Origin: Bacillota bacterium
GTDB taxonomy: Bacteria; Bacillota; UBA4882; UBA8346
Assembly: GCA_023392595.1 (NCBI GenBank)
Contig: JAEVYU010000034.1
Span: 147,024 to 211,023 of the forward strand
Direction: 5' to 3'
DNA: 64,000 nucleotides
The notes under the pieces are model-generated. The model saw nothing but the letters and a program-made list of their open reading frames with translations. It was not told the origin of the DNA and did no database searches. The translations under genes and the position numbers were made by a program. Positions within the stretch are counted from its first letter, which is position 1, and each line of letters begins with the position of its first letter. Below are positions 44,121 through 52,929 of this stretch, in pieces.

Positions 44121-44268
44121 TAAATATTTTGAGCCTGACCAAGCATGGTCCAAAGGTTCAAATGATAATAGCCACCATCGAGAGTAATTCAAGGGATAGG
44201 TCAATTTTATACAATACAGATCCTGATGCTTCAGCTAATATGGACTTAGCAAAGATAAGGAGTCTGTT

Positions 44269-45192
44269 ATGAATAAAATCAAAATAGTGCTGGTGATGAT
44301 TATTTGGGGGAGCCTGGGCGTATTTACCAGAGCCATTCCATTGTCCGCTTTAAGTCTGGCTTTTCTGAGGGCCTTCATTGCCCTGCCGGTCCTTTTTATG
44401 GTCATGAAAATGAAAAAAACCGCCACGGTGAAATGGCAACTTTTAATACCCTATCTTATTTCAGGGGTATTACTGGGTTTTGGCTGGTTGACTTTGTTCT
44501 ATGGCTTCAAGCACACCAGTATCTCCTCCGCTGTCATCATCTACAATATGTGTCCGGTATATGTGATGTTATTGGCGCCCCTGATATTAAAGGAGAGTAT
44601 CTCCAAGATTCAAATTGCCGTGATTGCCGTTTCATTTCTCGGCCTCTTGCTGATTGTCGGCCATAACCTGTCCGAAGGTTACGGAAACATGGGGCTGGCG
44701 CTAAGCGCCGTTTCAGGAATGATGTATGCAGCCATCGTGCTTATAAACCGCAGCATCAAAGTGAGGGTGGATAATCAAACGGCCACCTTTGTGCAAATAC
44801 TCGCGGCGATGATTGTCTTGCTGCCATTTGTATTGATGGACGGAAATGTTTTTACCTTTGTCCACCTGGATGCCAGGGCGGTTACCTATACCGTTCTATT
44901 GGGTGTATTCCATACCGGTGTGGCCTATACCCTGTTCTTTTCCCTTTATGCCCATATGAAATCCGTTGAAATAGTGTCCTATAGTTTTCTGGAACCTTTA
45001 TTCGGTATTTTATTCAGTGTGCTCTTTGTCGGAGAGACATTGGCGCTCCCTCAGATTATCGGCGGGATTTTGATATTGGGTTCAACCTATACCGGGGAAA
45101 TGCTTACGGATAGAAAATTATCGAAAGAAAAAAATCCTGCGCCAAAAATATCCCAAACTCACCAGGAAGATTGGGGTCCCTTACAGAAATAG
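44269..45192 (+). CDS. EamA/DMT-superfamily transporter
   Basis: Inner-membrane protein of 307 residues with about ten hydrophobic segments in two EamA repeats (first WGSLGVFTRAIPLSALSLAF, second LSAVSGMMYAAIVLINRSIK). AAGGAG precedes ATG. Such exporters handle amino acids, nucleosides or other metabolites; substrate cannot be inferred. It is followed 32 bases later by a phosphohexomutase. Confidence 0.9.
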   Translation: MNKIKIVLVMIIWGSLGVFTRAIPLSALSLAFLRAFIALPVLFMVMKMKKTATVKWQLLIPYLISGVLLGFGWLTLFYGFKHTSISSAVIIYNMCPVYVMLLAPLILKESISKIQIAVIAVSFLGLLLIVGHNLSEGYGNMGLALSAVSGMMYAAIVLINRSIKVRVDNQTATFVQILAAMIVLLPFVLMDGNVFTFVHLDARAVTYTVLLGVFHTGVAYTLFFSLYAHMKSVEIVSYSFLEPLFGILFSVLFVGETLALPQIIGGILILGSTYTGEMLTDRKLSKEKNPAPKISQTHQEDWGPLQK

Positions 45193-45224
45193 TCACTCAC
45201 TAGAATTATTTTATCGGAGGCATC

Positions 45225-46760
45225 ATGTTATCATCAGAGTGGCAAAAATTGCAAAACGGCAGTGATATCCGAGGAATCGCCCTGGAAGGCGTCACCGGAG
45301 AAAAAGTCAACCTGACCGGAGATACGGCCCACACCATCGCCCTGGCTTTCGGAGCGTGGCTGGGCAAGCTTAAAAACAAGCCTGCCGATCAATTGACCAT
45401 CGCCGTCGGCCATGACTCCAGGCTCTCGGCCCCGGCTCTCAAAAGAGAGGTTATCCGGGCTTTGAGTGAAACCGGCTGCCGGGTCTACGACTGTTCTTTG
45501 GCTTCCACCCCGGCGATGTTCATGACCACCGTGACCCCGGGATATGAATACGACGGCAGCATCATGATCACAGCCAGCCATCTTCCGTTCAACCGGAACG
45601 GGCTCAAATTTTTCACCAAGGATGGCGGCCTGGAGAAAAAAGATATTACTGCCATATTGACCCTTGCCGAACAAGGCGGCTTTCCCATTTCCGAAAAGTC
45701 GAGAGAAGTTCAGGAAGTCGACTTTATCTCGGTTTACGCCAATATTCTGGTGGAAAAAATCCGCCGCTCCGTGAATCATCCCCGGGATTACCGGCAACCC
45801 TTGAAAGGTTTTAAAATCATTGTCGATGCCGGAAACGGCGCCGGAGGCTTTTTTGCCGATAAAGTCCTCAAGCCTTTGGGCGCGGATACGGCCGGCAGTC
45901 AGTTTTTGGAACCGGACGGCTCTTTCCCCAATCATATTCCCAATCCGGAGGACTCCGCCGCCATGGAATCCATCAGTCAGGCGGTGCTCAAAAGCAAGGC
46001 TGATTTGGGGATTATCTTCGATACCGATGTCGACCGGGCCAGCGCCGTCGATCAAAACGGCAAGGAAATCAACCGCAACCGGCTGATCGCATTAATGGCC
46101 GCTATTGTCCTTGAAGAACATCCCGGTTCGGCCATTGTAACGGACTCGGTCACTTCCGGCGGGCTGAAAACGTTTATTGAAACCTTAGGTGGTGTCCACC
46201 ACCGTTTCAAACGGGGATATAAAAACGTCATCAATGAAGCCATCCGCCTCAACTCTCAAGGGACCGCATCGGAATTGGCCATCGAAACGTCGGGGCACGG
46301 CGCTTTGAGAGAAAACTTCTTTTTGGACGACGGCGCCTATTTGGTGGCCAAGATCATCATCAAGATGGCTGGTCTTCAATTAAAAAACAACCTCACCCTC
46401 GATCATCTCATCCAGTCGCTGGAGGAGCCCCTGGAGAGCAAGGAATTCCGTTTCAATATCCTCACGGACGACTTCAAACCTTACGGGGAAAAAGTTTTAC
46501 AGGACCTGCAAAACCATGCGGCAACCCTCCCCGGCTGGAAGGTTGAGCCGAATAATTATGAGGGAATCCGAGTATCCTTTGGAAAAGAAGATGGCGACGG
46601 CTGGTTTCTGTTAAGAATGTCCCTCCATGACCCGCTGATGCCGTTAAACATTGAATCCAATTCAAGCGGCGGTATAAAGCGCATTGCAACAGCTTTATTG
46701 CCTTTTCTTACCCAATACGGCCAATTGGACCTGACGCCGCTTAAAACATATCTGAAATGA
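45225..46760 (+). CDS. phosphoglucomutase/phosphomannomutase family
   Basis: Cytoplasmic alpha-D-phosphohexomutase of 511 residues. Motifs: IAVGHDSRLSAPALKREV, the phosphoserine loop MITASHLPFNRNGLKFF, the metal loop IIFDTDVDRAS and sugar-binding ETSGHGALRENFFLDDGAY. It interconverts sugar 1- and 6-phosphates, as needed for cell-envelope sugar synthesis or glycogen. GGAGG is four bases before ATG. A close relationship with eukaryotic-like PMM/PGM seems likely from the longer N-terminus, but specificity is uncertain. Confidence 0.92.
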   Translation: MLSSEWQKLQNGSDIRGIALEGVTGEKVNLTGDTAHTIALAFGAWLGKLKNKPADQLTIAVGHDSRLSAPALKREVIRALSETGCRVYDCSLASTPAMFMTTVTPGYEYDGSIMITASHLPFNRNGLKFFTKDGGLEKKDITAILTLAEQGGFPISEKSREVQEVDFISVYANILVEKIRRSVNHPRDYRQPLKGFKIIVDAGNGAGGFFADKVLKPLGADTAGSQFLEPDGSFPNHIPNPEDSAAMESISQAVLKSKADLGIIFDTDVDRASAVDQNGKEINRNRLIALMAAIVLEEHPGSAIVTDSVTSGGLKTFIETLGGVHHRFKRGYKNVINEAIRLNSQGTASELAIETSGHGALRENFFLDDGAYLVAKIIIKMAGLQLKNNLTLDHLIQSLEEPLESKEFRFNILTDDFKPYGEKVLQDLQNHAATLPGWKVEPNNYEGIRVSFGKEDGDGWFLLRMSLHDPLMPLNIESNSSGGIKRIATALLPFLTQYGQLDLTPLKTYLK

Positions 46761-46761
46761 A

Positions 46762-46826
46762 CTCTGTGCCCTCTGCGCCCCTGTGGCCAATTGGTTTTGC
46801 CACGGAGACACAGAGACACGGAGAGC
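46762..46826. repeat. degenerate palindromic CTCTGTG/CACAGAG repeat
   Basis: CTCTGTGCCCTCTGCGCCCC is followed by GCCACGGAGACACAGAGACA, forming an imperfect hairpin just after the mutase stop. It resembles a class of extragenic palindromes found in many bacteria. Confidence 0.5.
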
Positions 46827-46913
46827 AAAATAATGACCAAGTCATCCACCCCGGCATTTACCGGGCAATTGAAAATGAACGAAGATACATTTCAGAATTT
46901 TTCACCACCAAGG

Positions 46914-46972
46914 CCACGAAGAACACGAAGTTTAAAAAAAGATTTTCTTCGTGACCTTCGTGTTCTTCGTGG
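46914..46972. repeat. long inverted repeat CCACGAAGAACACGAAG
   Basis: Perfect 17-bp arms at 46914-46930 and 46956-46972 with a 25-base spacer. Arms contain direct CACGAAG repeats. Extragenic, about 100 bases before lpdA. Confidence 0.75.
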
Positions 46973-47067
46973 TTATAATTATGGTTTTACTTTCTTGTTA
47001 GCCATTTTCCGAGTGGGGAAAGGGTAGAAGCCTTTGGGCTGAAAATATTTTCCAGGTAGGTGAAAAC

Positions 47068-48432
47068 ATGATTTGGGATTTAATCGTCATCGGCGGAGGT
47101 CCCGCCGGATATTTAGCGGCCCAAAGAGCTGCCCGGGGCGGACTGGCAACCTTACTGATTGAAAAAAAGCATATTGGCGGAGTATGCCTCAATGAAGGCT
47201 GTATCCCGTCGAAAACTTTGCTCTATTCGGCCAAAGTATTCGATTCCGCCAAAAACAGCTCCAAGTATGGGGTGTCAATTGAAAAAGCTTCTCTGGAACA
47301 GGAATTGGTTCTTAAGCGGAAAAATAAAGTTGTTAAAACCCTGGTAACCGGCATTCAAAGCAAGTTACGCAGCAGCGGAGTCACTGTGGTTGACGGCTTT
47401 GCCGAAATCACCGGAGGGGATTCCCAAAGTTTTCTTGTCCGGGTGAATGGTGAGGTTCATACCGGCAAACGGCTCTTGATTGCCACCGGTTCAGCTCCGT
47501 TCATTCCCTCCCTTCCCGGCCTCCCGGAAGGGCTTGAAAAAGGCTTTGTGCTGACCAACCGGGAAATCCTCGACCTGACAACGGTTCCTTCATCCCTGGC
47601 GATCATCGGCGGCGGCGTGATCGGTCTGGAAATGGCCTCTTATTTCAATTCGGCCGGTTCAAAGGTAACGGTCGTGGAAATGCTGGACCATATTGCGGGC
47701 GAAAGCGACCCCGATATTGCCCAATTTTTTCAGAAAACCCTTCAGAAAAAAGGGGTTCAGTTTAAGCTCGGCGCAGGGGTCACTGAAATTCAAGAACAGG
47801 GAGTGTCTTTCACTCAAAACGAAGAAACCACCACACTACCGGTGGAAAAAGTTCTCCTCTCCATAGGCCGCAAGCCCGTGACCGAAGGCTTCGGACTGGA
47901 AAACACCGGTGTCCTCATGGATAAAGGGCGGATCGTCACCGATGAAAAGGGCGCGACCAATATTCCCGGGATTTTTGCGGCCGGAGATGTCAATGGCCTG
48001 TCCATGCTGGCCCATACCGCCTATCGCGAGGCCGAGGTGGTTATCAACAACATTTTGGGCGGATCCGACCGGATTAACTATAGCGCAATCCCCAATGTAA
48101 TTTATACCAACCCCGAGGTGGCCTCGGTCGGATTGACTGAAAAGTCGGCGCTTCAAAAAGGCCTGGAATACGAGACTGCCAAAATTTCCATGCGCTATAG
48201 CGGCAGATTTCTGGCTGAAAATGAAGGGGAAGACGGCATTTGCAAGTTACTGGTCGGTAAAAAAGACCAGCGGCTCCTGGGAGTCCACCTCCTGGGCAAT
48301 TATGCTTCCGAGATCATTTATGGAGCCGGTTTGATGGTCGAACAAAACCTGCCGTTGCCGGACTTAAAAAAAATAATATTCCCCCACCCTACGGTCTCTG
48401 AAATCATCCGGGAAGCGCTCTTTGAAATATAA
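47068..48432 (+). CDS. lpdA: dihydrolipoyl dehydrogenase (E3)
   Basis: Cytoplasmic flavoenzyme of 454 residues that reoxidises dihydrolipoamide with NAD. FAD site LIVIGGGPAGYLAA, redox disulfide GGVCLNEGCIPSKTLL, NAD site LAIIGGGVIGLEMASYF, second FAD contact IPGIFAAGDVNG and the catalytic C-terminal HPTVSEIIREAL are all intact. No lipoyl-bearing E2 or glycine-cleavage gene is adjacent, so its complex is encoded elsewhere. It is convergent with the spore gene gerPC. Confidence 0.95.
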   Translation: MIWDLIVIGGGPAGYLAAQRAARGGLATLLIEKKHIGGVCLNEGCIPSKTLLYSAKVFDSAKNSSKYGVSIEKASLEQELVLKRKNKVVKTLVTGIQSKLRSSGVTVVDGFAEITGGDSQSFLVRVNGEVHTGKRLLIATGSAPFIPSLPGLPEGLEKGFVLTNREILDLTTVPSSLAIIGGGVIGLEMASYFNSAGSKVTVVEMLDHIAGESDPDIAQFFQKTLQKKGVQFKLGAGVTEIQEQGVSFTQNEETTTLPVEKVLLSIGRKPVTEGFGLENTGVLMDKGRIVTDEKGATNIPGIFAAGDVNGLSMLAHTAYREAEVVINNILGGSDRINYSAIPNVIYTNPEVASVGLTEKSALQKGLEYETAKISMRYSGRFLAENEGEDGICKLLVGKKDQRLLGVHLLGNYASEIIYGAGLMVEQNLPLPDLKKIIFPHPTVSEIIREALFEI

Positions 48433-48438
48433 ACGGCG

Positions 48439-48469
48439 GAAGGAGGATTTTGCCTATTTTTCCTCCTTC
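48439..48469. terminator. bidirectional terminator-like hairpin between lpdA and gerPC
   Basis: GAAGGAGGA (48439-48447) pairs with TCCTCCTTC (48461-48469), with T-rich loop and flank. It overlaps the end of the gerPC-like gene. Confidence 0.6.
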
Positions 48470-48786
48470 TTCATCTTTCCGTCACTGTTAACCCCTACAT
48501 TCAGCATGCCGCTGAGGTCATCCACTGTGATTTTATCGAGTTTAAATTGGAGTTCTTTCACATCAACCTTCCGGACATACAACTTTTCAATGACAATATT
48601 TCTGGCAGCCAATAACTCGATTTGTTGGGCCTTCAGTTCCATAATTTCCGCTTCCAACTGAGCTATTTTTGAGTACAAGTCAGGGCCGGGTACCCTGAAT
48701 TCGTTGAGATTGCTTATTTTATCAGCGATGGATCTCACCTCTCGTTTAATTCCCACGACAATCAAAAAGGGAACTGTAACCACCAT
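48454..48786 (-). CDS. gerPC: spore germination protein GerPC-like
   Basis: Protein of 110 residues, shorter than Bacillus GerPC (about 200). An N-terminal hydrophobic stretch (MVVTVPFLIVVGIKREVRSI) is followed by a coiled coil (IAQLEAEIMELKAQQIELLA) and the GerPC-like end VKELQFKLDKITVDDLSGML, then NVGVN. GerP proteins sit in the inner spore coat and help germinants pass. It begins seven bases after the preceding GerPA-like gene, so they form an operon. No strong ribosome site; translational coupling is likely. Confidence 0.7.
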   Translation of the reverse strand: MVVTVPFLIVVGIKREVRSIADKISNLNEFRVPGPDLYSKIAQLEAEIMELKAQQIELLAARNIVIEKLYVRKVDVKELQFKLDKITVDDLSGMLNVGVNSDGKMKKEEK

Positions 48787-48793
48787 CGTCTTA

Positions 48794-49048
48794 TCAGGTG
48801 GCTTTGAGAATAACAGGCGCTGTCGTCAAATCCAAGTTGTTATCGATGGTCGGAGTATCGACACCATCAGGATCATTGTTAATGTTGATATTATTAATAC
48901 TGACACACCCAATACCGTAAATTCTCTGGCCTTGATTGCTTTTAGACGGAGAATTCCAGCCTTGTTGCACATTCTCACCAAAAAACACTCCGGTAGCATT
49001 GGTTAAATTATTGATCACCATAACCCCAAAATTAATAAATACCGCCAT
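48794..49048 (-). CDS. GerPA/GerPF-like spore germination protein
   Basis: Protein of 84 residues from ATG 49048 (GAGG, six-base spacer). Pattern MAVFINFGVMVINNLTNATG, then VFFGENVQQGWNSPSKSNQG and DPDGVDTPTIDNN is that of small GerPA/GerPF-type beta proteins. Paralogous to the two plus-strand genes at 49162 and 49486 (shared D-x-D-x-(I/V)-D motif and FxGEN). Divergent from them, with 113 bases between. Confidence 0.72.
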   Translation of the reverse strand: MAVFINFGVMVINNLTNATGVFFGENVQQGWNSPSKSNQGQRIYGIGCVSINNININNDPDGVDTPTIDNNLDLTTAPVILKAT

Positions 49049-49161
49049 GGAACACCTCAACCGGAATAGACATAAAGTATATCACATCATACGTAATCAA
49101 AGTTTCTTCTGTGCATTATCGCTCTTGCGTGGAGACTCTGGACCTAGAATGGGGAAAAGAC

Positions 49162-49449
49162 ATGAAAGAATTGAATTTTCAGCTGTCCATCCATTCCATC
49201 ACCATCGGCAATATCCAAAATGCTTCTTCCTTTAACATCGGCCGGAATTTCCTGCGTGAATTCAAAAACATGAGTAAAACCAACGCCGGTATCGGTACGA
49301 TTTCAGGAAGCCATAATTCCCTGCCATCCAGCACCAATTATGTTCACGATCCCGATAATATCGATATGTGCTGGGATACACCCAAAGAAAAAATCGAAAA
49401 TATCGCCCAACAGAAAAACCCTTTTTCACGTTTCAACAATTCTCAATAA
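49162..49449 (+). CDS. GerP-like spore protein 2
   Basis: Protein of 95 residues from ATG 49162 (GGGGA upstream). LNFQLSIHSITIGNIQNASS, then FNIGRNFLREFKNMSKTNAG and HDPDNIDMCWDTP follow the same plan as its paralogues. A polar tail (KEKIENIAQQKNPFSRFNNS) is added. A longer open frame to 49111 lacks support. Confidence 0.68.
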   Translation: MKELNFQLSIHSITIGNIQNASSFNIGRNFLREFKNMSKTNAGIGTISGSHNSLPSSTNYVHDPDNIDMCWDTPKEKIENIAQQKNPFSRFNNSQ

Positions 49450-49485
49450 AATAACGGTTTTTCCTTTTCGCTCCTCCATGAAAGG

Positions 49486-49743
49486 GTGAACAATTTGGAC
49501 TTTCATATTCAAATCGATAACCTTACTGTCAATGAAATCAGAGCAAGCTCCGGAATATTTAGCGGTGAAAATTCCCATGCCGGGTGGTCGGTTATGGACA
49601 AAGCCAATACCGGGCTCAGCTTGGGAGGAACGAATATTAGCCATGGTTGCATTAATATAGTATCCGATAGGGACTCCATCGACATGTGGGATAAGAGCGG
49701 TATGGTCGGAAATCAATTTCCAAGGAGGATGAATCCGGAATGA
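49486..49743 (+). CDS. GerP-like spore protein 3
   Basis: Protein of 85 residues with GTG start at 49486, chosen because it aligns with the start of the 49162 paralogue (NNLDFHIQI versus KELNFQLSI); TTG 49495 is an alternative. Contains SSGIFSGENSHAGWSVMDKA and SDRDSIDMWDKSG. Its stop overlaps the Hsp20 start by four bases (ATGA), so translation is coupled. Confidence 0.68.
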   Translation: MNNLDFHIQIDNLTVNEIRASSGIFSGENSHAGWSVMDKANTGLSLGGTNISHGCINIVSDRDSIDMWDKSGMVGNQFPRRMNPE

Positions 49744-50264
49744 TGTTCAACGAATCATGGCTCTCGGACCTGATGGAACTGCAAAAAAAAGCCGCCGAAA
49801 CGGCCCAGAATAAAAATTCCGCCGATGAAATTCAAAGTTTGGTCCGATCAGTCTTAGGACAATGGGGAATCTCCGGTTTTCCATGGGAACAAAATTTCCA
49901 ATCCGGCGGTTTTCCAAGAAATGAACCTTTCGAAGGCAAAACGGATTCCCCTTCTCACGAGAATCATTACAATATCGATATTTCGGAGCAAAAGGAGTCC
50001 GTTCAAATTCAAATCCAAATCCCCGGGATTGTGGATCCCCATGGCTTACAGATGAAACTGGCGGCAAATACCCTTCATATTATGGCGACAACCAAAGGGA
50101 TTGGTGAAAATGAAGGTTCTTTCGACCGGAAAATCCGGCTGCCATCCGAGGTTACACCCACGGGCGCCTCGGCCGTATACAAAGATAATTGCCTGACGGT
50201 GATTCTCCCCAAAATACCGCCGGAAGGCGAGAACATTCCCTTTGATTTCTATCCGCCCCCTTAA
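49740..50264 (+). CDS. Hsp20/alpha-crystallin-like protein, probable spore protein
   Basis: Protein of 174 residues. N-terminal helical and low-complexity part (to about 75), then an alpha-crystallin beta-sandwich: HYNIDISEQKESVQIQIQIP, GLQMKLAANTLHIMA, FDRKIRLPSEVTPTGASAVY and DNCLTVILPKIPP. Spore-coat proteins of Bacillus (CotM, CotP) have the same fold. Its coupling with a GerP-like gene supports a coat or germination role. Confidence 0.82.
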   Translation: MMFNESWLSDLMELQKKAAETAQNKNSADEIQSLVRSVLGQWGISGFPWEQNFQSGGFPRNEPFEGKTDSPSHENHYNIDISEQKESVQIQIQIPGIVDPHGLQMKLAANTLHIMATTKGIGENEGSFDRKIRLPSEVTPTGASAVYKDNCLTVILPKIPPEGENIPFDFYPPP

Positions 50265-50286
50265 AAAATAGGAAAGGAAAAAAAAC

Positions 50287-51126
50287 ATGATAACTTCCAG
50301 TTACAAATACGGTCTGAAACCCGACCGGAAAGATCTGCGAGATTTTGTTTATAAACCGCTGATAACCCGGCTGCCCAACCGGGTTGATTTACGGCCTCAA
50401 TTTCCCGGTGTTTATGATCAGGGACAATTGGGTTCCTGTGTGGCCAATGCCGGCGTCGGGCTCCGGGAATATTTAGCGATCCCTTCAGGTATAGGACCCG
50501 CTCCGGTTCAATATTATCCCTTCTCCCAAATGGAAGCCCTGGAGTGTTTGAACTACTTGAATAATTTACGGAGCTGGTTTGAAACAAAATATGTTCCCCT
50601 ATCCAGACTGTTTCTTTATTGGCATATCCGCAATTTGGAAGGCACCGTAAATGAAGACAGCGGGGCCTCGCTGGATGACTGTATGAAAGTTATGAAAAAC
50701 ACCGGCATCTGTCCCGAGGCCGACTTTCCGTATGATATAACAAAATTCACGGAGCCTCCCAGTGAAAAAGCCAATCATGACGCAGCCGGCTTCAAAATTT
50801 CGTCTTACTTTAGGGTACTGGATTTGGATCATCTCAAAGCGGCCCTGGCCGAAGGGAATCCGGTCATTTTCGGTTTCTATGTTTATGAGTCCTTTGAATC
50901 GGAAACGGTAGCGCGGACCGGGGTTTGCCCGAAACCGAAAAAAAATGAACATCTCTTGGGCGGCCACGCGGTCATCGCCGTAGGATACGAAGATACTCTG
51001 CTGGGCGGTAAACTAATCGTCCGGAATAGCTGGGGGTCCTCCTGGGGCAAACAGGGCTATTTCACCATGGCCTATGACGTCTTTAAGTTACTGGCTATGG
51101 ATATGTGGATTGGTTTGCTGGAATAA
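50287..51126 (+). CDS. papain-like (C1A) cysteine peptidase
   Basis: Protein of 279 residues. Catalytic elements are intact: glutamine and cysteine in YDQGQLGSCVANAG, histidine in GGHAVIAVGYED, asparagine in VRNSWGSSWGKQGYF. There is no signal peptide or long pro-region, so it would act inside the cell, perhaps the mother cell or spore. It lies 22 bases after the Hsp20 gene with an AGGAAAGG site. Linkage to spore genes suggests coat processing; this is an inference. Confidence 0.88.
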   Translation: MITSSYKYGLKPDRKDLRDFVYKPLITRLPNRVDLRPQFPGVYDQGQLGSCVANAGVGLREYLAIPSGIGPAPVQYYPFSQMEALECLNYLNNLRSWFETKYVPLSRLFLYWHIRNLEGTVNEDSGASLDDCMKVMKNTGICPEADFPYDITKFTEPPSEKANHDAAGFKISSYFRVLDLDHLKAALAEGNPVIFGFYVYESFESETVARTGVCPKPKKNEHLLGGHAVIAVGYEDTLLGGKLIVRNSWGSSWGKQGYFTMAYDVFKLLAMDMWIGLLE

Positions 51127-51268
51127 AGACTATCTTTTTAATGAATGATTTACACGATTGTAAACTGTAATCAATCCGTGATGGAATACAAACTACCGGA
51201 AAATTATATACTGATCAAGTGTTGTTTCCAACACCCTATTGAAACACTCGCCCGAAAGGAGGAAACCC

Positions 51269-51382
51269 ATGATTTGTCCCGATTGCTCTTCATATAACCG
51301 GAACTTTGTCGAGTACTGCCAAAAATGCGGAGCGAATCTATATATCTTGAAGCACAGGAAAAATCTCAAGAACATTCATTGA
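51269..51382 (+). CDS. 37-residue zinc-ribbon protein
   Basis: ATG 51269 follows AAAGGAGG with a six-base spacer. MICPDCSSYNRNFVEYCQKC, then GANLYILKHRKNLKNIH. The CxxC pair at 3/6 and the CxxC pair at 17/20 make a zinc ribbon, with a basic C-terminal tail. Too short for standard gene callers. A terminator follows at 51420. Confidence 0.7.
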   Translation: MICPDCSSYNRNFVEYCQKCGANLYILKHRKNLKNIH

Positions 51383-51419
51383 AATCCGGTAGAGGAATTT
51401 CAAAGGTCCCGGCAAACCA

Positions 51420-51456
51420 AAAGCCCTTTTACCCACGGAAGGTAAAAGGGCTTTTT
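51420..51456 (+). terminator. Rho-independent terminator
   Basis: AAAGCCCTTTTACC (51420-51433) pairs with GGTAAAAGGGCTTT (51441-51454), followed by T residues. Confidence 0.9.
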
Positions 51457-51541
51457 CAATGCTCAAATTGAAACGGATTTTCTTACGGTTATCGTTTCGG
51501 TTTTTGGATATTGGATCCCCTGATCGATGAAGGCAAACCGT

Positions 51542-51736
51542 TCAAGCTTCCTCCTTGATTTCAACCAATTTATTCTTTCCGCCCTTATAACATGCAATGC
51601 CGCTTATTCTGCATTTACCGTTTGCCCCATAGTTTTCACATACCTTCGCTTCGCTAAAATGAATATTTTTGTTGGTATATGAGAAAGAAGCAAAAACTTT
51701 GCCTACCGGATATTCGCAATCCGGACATTTCCACAT
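51542..51736 (-). CDS. small cysteine-rich protein, 64 residues
   Basis: ATG 51736 has GGAGG nine bases upstream. MWKCPDCEYPVGKVFASFSY starts with a CxxC knuckle; later cysteines are in VCENYGANGKCRISGIACYK. A metal-binding fold is likely. Not recognised as a known family. Confidence 0.65.
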   Translation of the reverse strand: MWKCPDCEYPVGKVFASFSYTNKNIHFSEAKVCENYGANGKCRISGIACYKGGKNKLVEIKEEA

Positions 51737-51810
51737 CGACGACCGCCTCCTTGTTTTCCTATCGGCAAAAATTTCAGAAAAATAAAGAGGTTATCGCAAT
51801 ATTTCATTTT

Positions 51811-52116
51811 TTATCGTAAACTCCCGGGTCTAAAAAAAGGCCCCTGTTTCAAATAACGTCTCCGCACAACAAATTTTCCGGTCATAATGGCCTTCATAAT
51901 CCAGGGGATATTCGGGTTCATTAAATCACCCAAAAGTTCCCCGTCCATATTGAGGTAAATATTCTTTAAACGCCCATACTGAAGGTGGGAGATTATCGGA
52001 TGATCAAAAGCTTCATCTTTTTTATACCGATGATCCCATATCCATCCGACGGGATAAATGATGTGACTGCCAAATTTCTTTTTCACCGGATTTCCATCCC
52101 CTAAATTTAATTCCAA
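51811..52116 (-). CDS. hypothetical protein, 101 residues
   Basis: TTG start at 52116 with GAGG seven bases upstream. Contains GSHIIYPVGWIWDHRYKKDE and LGDLMNPNIPWIMKAIMTGK. No recognised domain. It may be a full small gene, but lack of an ATG lowers confidence. Confidence 0.5.
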   Translation of the reverse strand: MELNLGDGNPVKKKFGSHIIYPVGWIWDHRYKKDEAFDHPIISHLQYGRLKNIYLNMDGELLGDLMNPNIPWIMKAIMTGKFVVRRRYLKQGPFFRPGSLR

Positions 52117-52230
52117 TTTACTTTCCTCTATTGTAATTGATTTTTGACGGTTTGAATTCTAAAAAAAGGTTACATTTGGGTAAAATTATCATCTGCTATT
52201 CGCTGTTAACCCCAATATTACCTTGACTCT

Positions 52231-52356
52231 TTAATCCCTGATGGTCATGATTTCATCCAATCTCGCCGTGTGCCGTTGTGAAAGCATATCCTGCCGCAAC
52301 TTCCAATTGGGATCCACGCCCCGGACCGCCAGTTTGAGAGCATTCCATCCATAGTG
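52231..52356 (-). pseudogene. C-terminal fragment of a Y-family DNA polymerase gene
   Basis: Frame reads YGWNALKLAVRGVDPNWKLR, then QDMLSQRHTARLDEIMTIRD-stop. This matches the last 40 residues of the UmuC at 61198 (YGRDTLKLAVQG ... LRQEKLSP ... LTIKV) with many differences, so it is a separate paralogue. Nothing of the catalytic domain is left; its upstream side joins the intron fragment. Confidence 0.8.
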
Positions 52357-52384
52357 TTCAAATCAGGAAAACATGAGAATATCA

Positions 52385-52929
52385 ATTTCAGATAACCTTA
52401 TTCGTTCCTGCCATTTCTGCTATTCTTACTAATTTTGTTTCCACCGTTGTCTACTCCTGTGCGTAGTTAGTGTGTCCCTAATAAGAACGGTTGTATGTGG
52501 CTGCCTTCCCTCCTTCGGCATTACCCGATTTCATCGGTACTATTCAGCCATCCGAATCCCTGCCTACCATTTGGCATCCTTCTTTGTTAGAGTTGTTTAC
52601 CATACTTCGTTACTACTAAGGATATACAGAGCCTCCCGGGTTACCGTGTAATCATTGTACAGCATGCCTGGCTCTCCGACCCCGGAGAAGTGATAATACC
52701 CTCGCCCTATTGGATATCATCATATTGCCTTCCGGCCGTTTCGACACCGTCGACCTCTCAAGTTTACTCATTTCGAGGCTCAATCACCTTCAGGCCTACT
52801 GCCTAACTGTCAACGCTTAACATACTGAGTTACCTCTAATATGTCCATGACTCGCTACTGGTTGAATTGGCTGATTCTTACCAGACGGGGTTTTCTCCCG
52901 TTAAATTACACGACCTTGCCCGGTCGCAC
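52385..52929 (-). mobile_element. truncated group II intron (5' ribozyme part and first codons of its reverse transcriptase)
   Basis: On the minus strand the element begins GTGCGACCGGGCAAGGTCGT at 52929, a group II intron 5' end. It continues with intron-domain-I-like sequence (CCCCGTCTGGTAAGAATCAG, CCAATTCAACCAGTAGCGAG) and reaches the IEP start (GTG 52444): VETKLVRIAEMAGTNKVI-stop, like METKLxRIAExA of intron reverse transcriptases. After about 18 codons homology ends and the polymerase fragment begins. Domains V and VI and the rest of the reverse transcriptase are missing, so it cannot splice. Confidence 0.8.

Noticed and set aside
45234..46055. Long 273-codon antisense ORF
   Set aside because: It lies fully within the phosphohexomutase gene, whose motifs are intact on the plus strand; it is a shadow frame.
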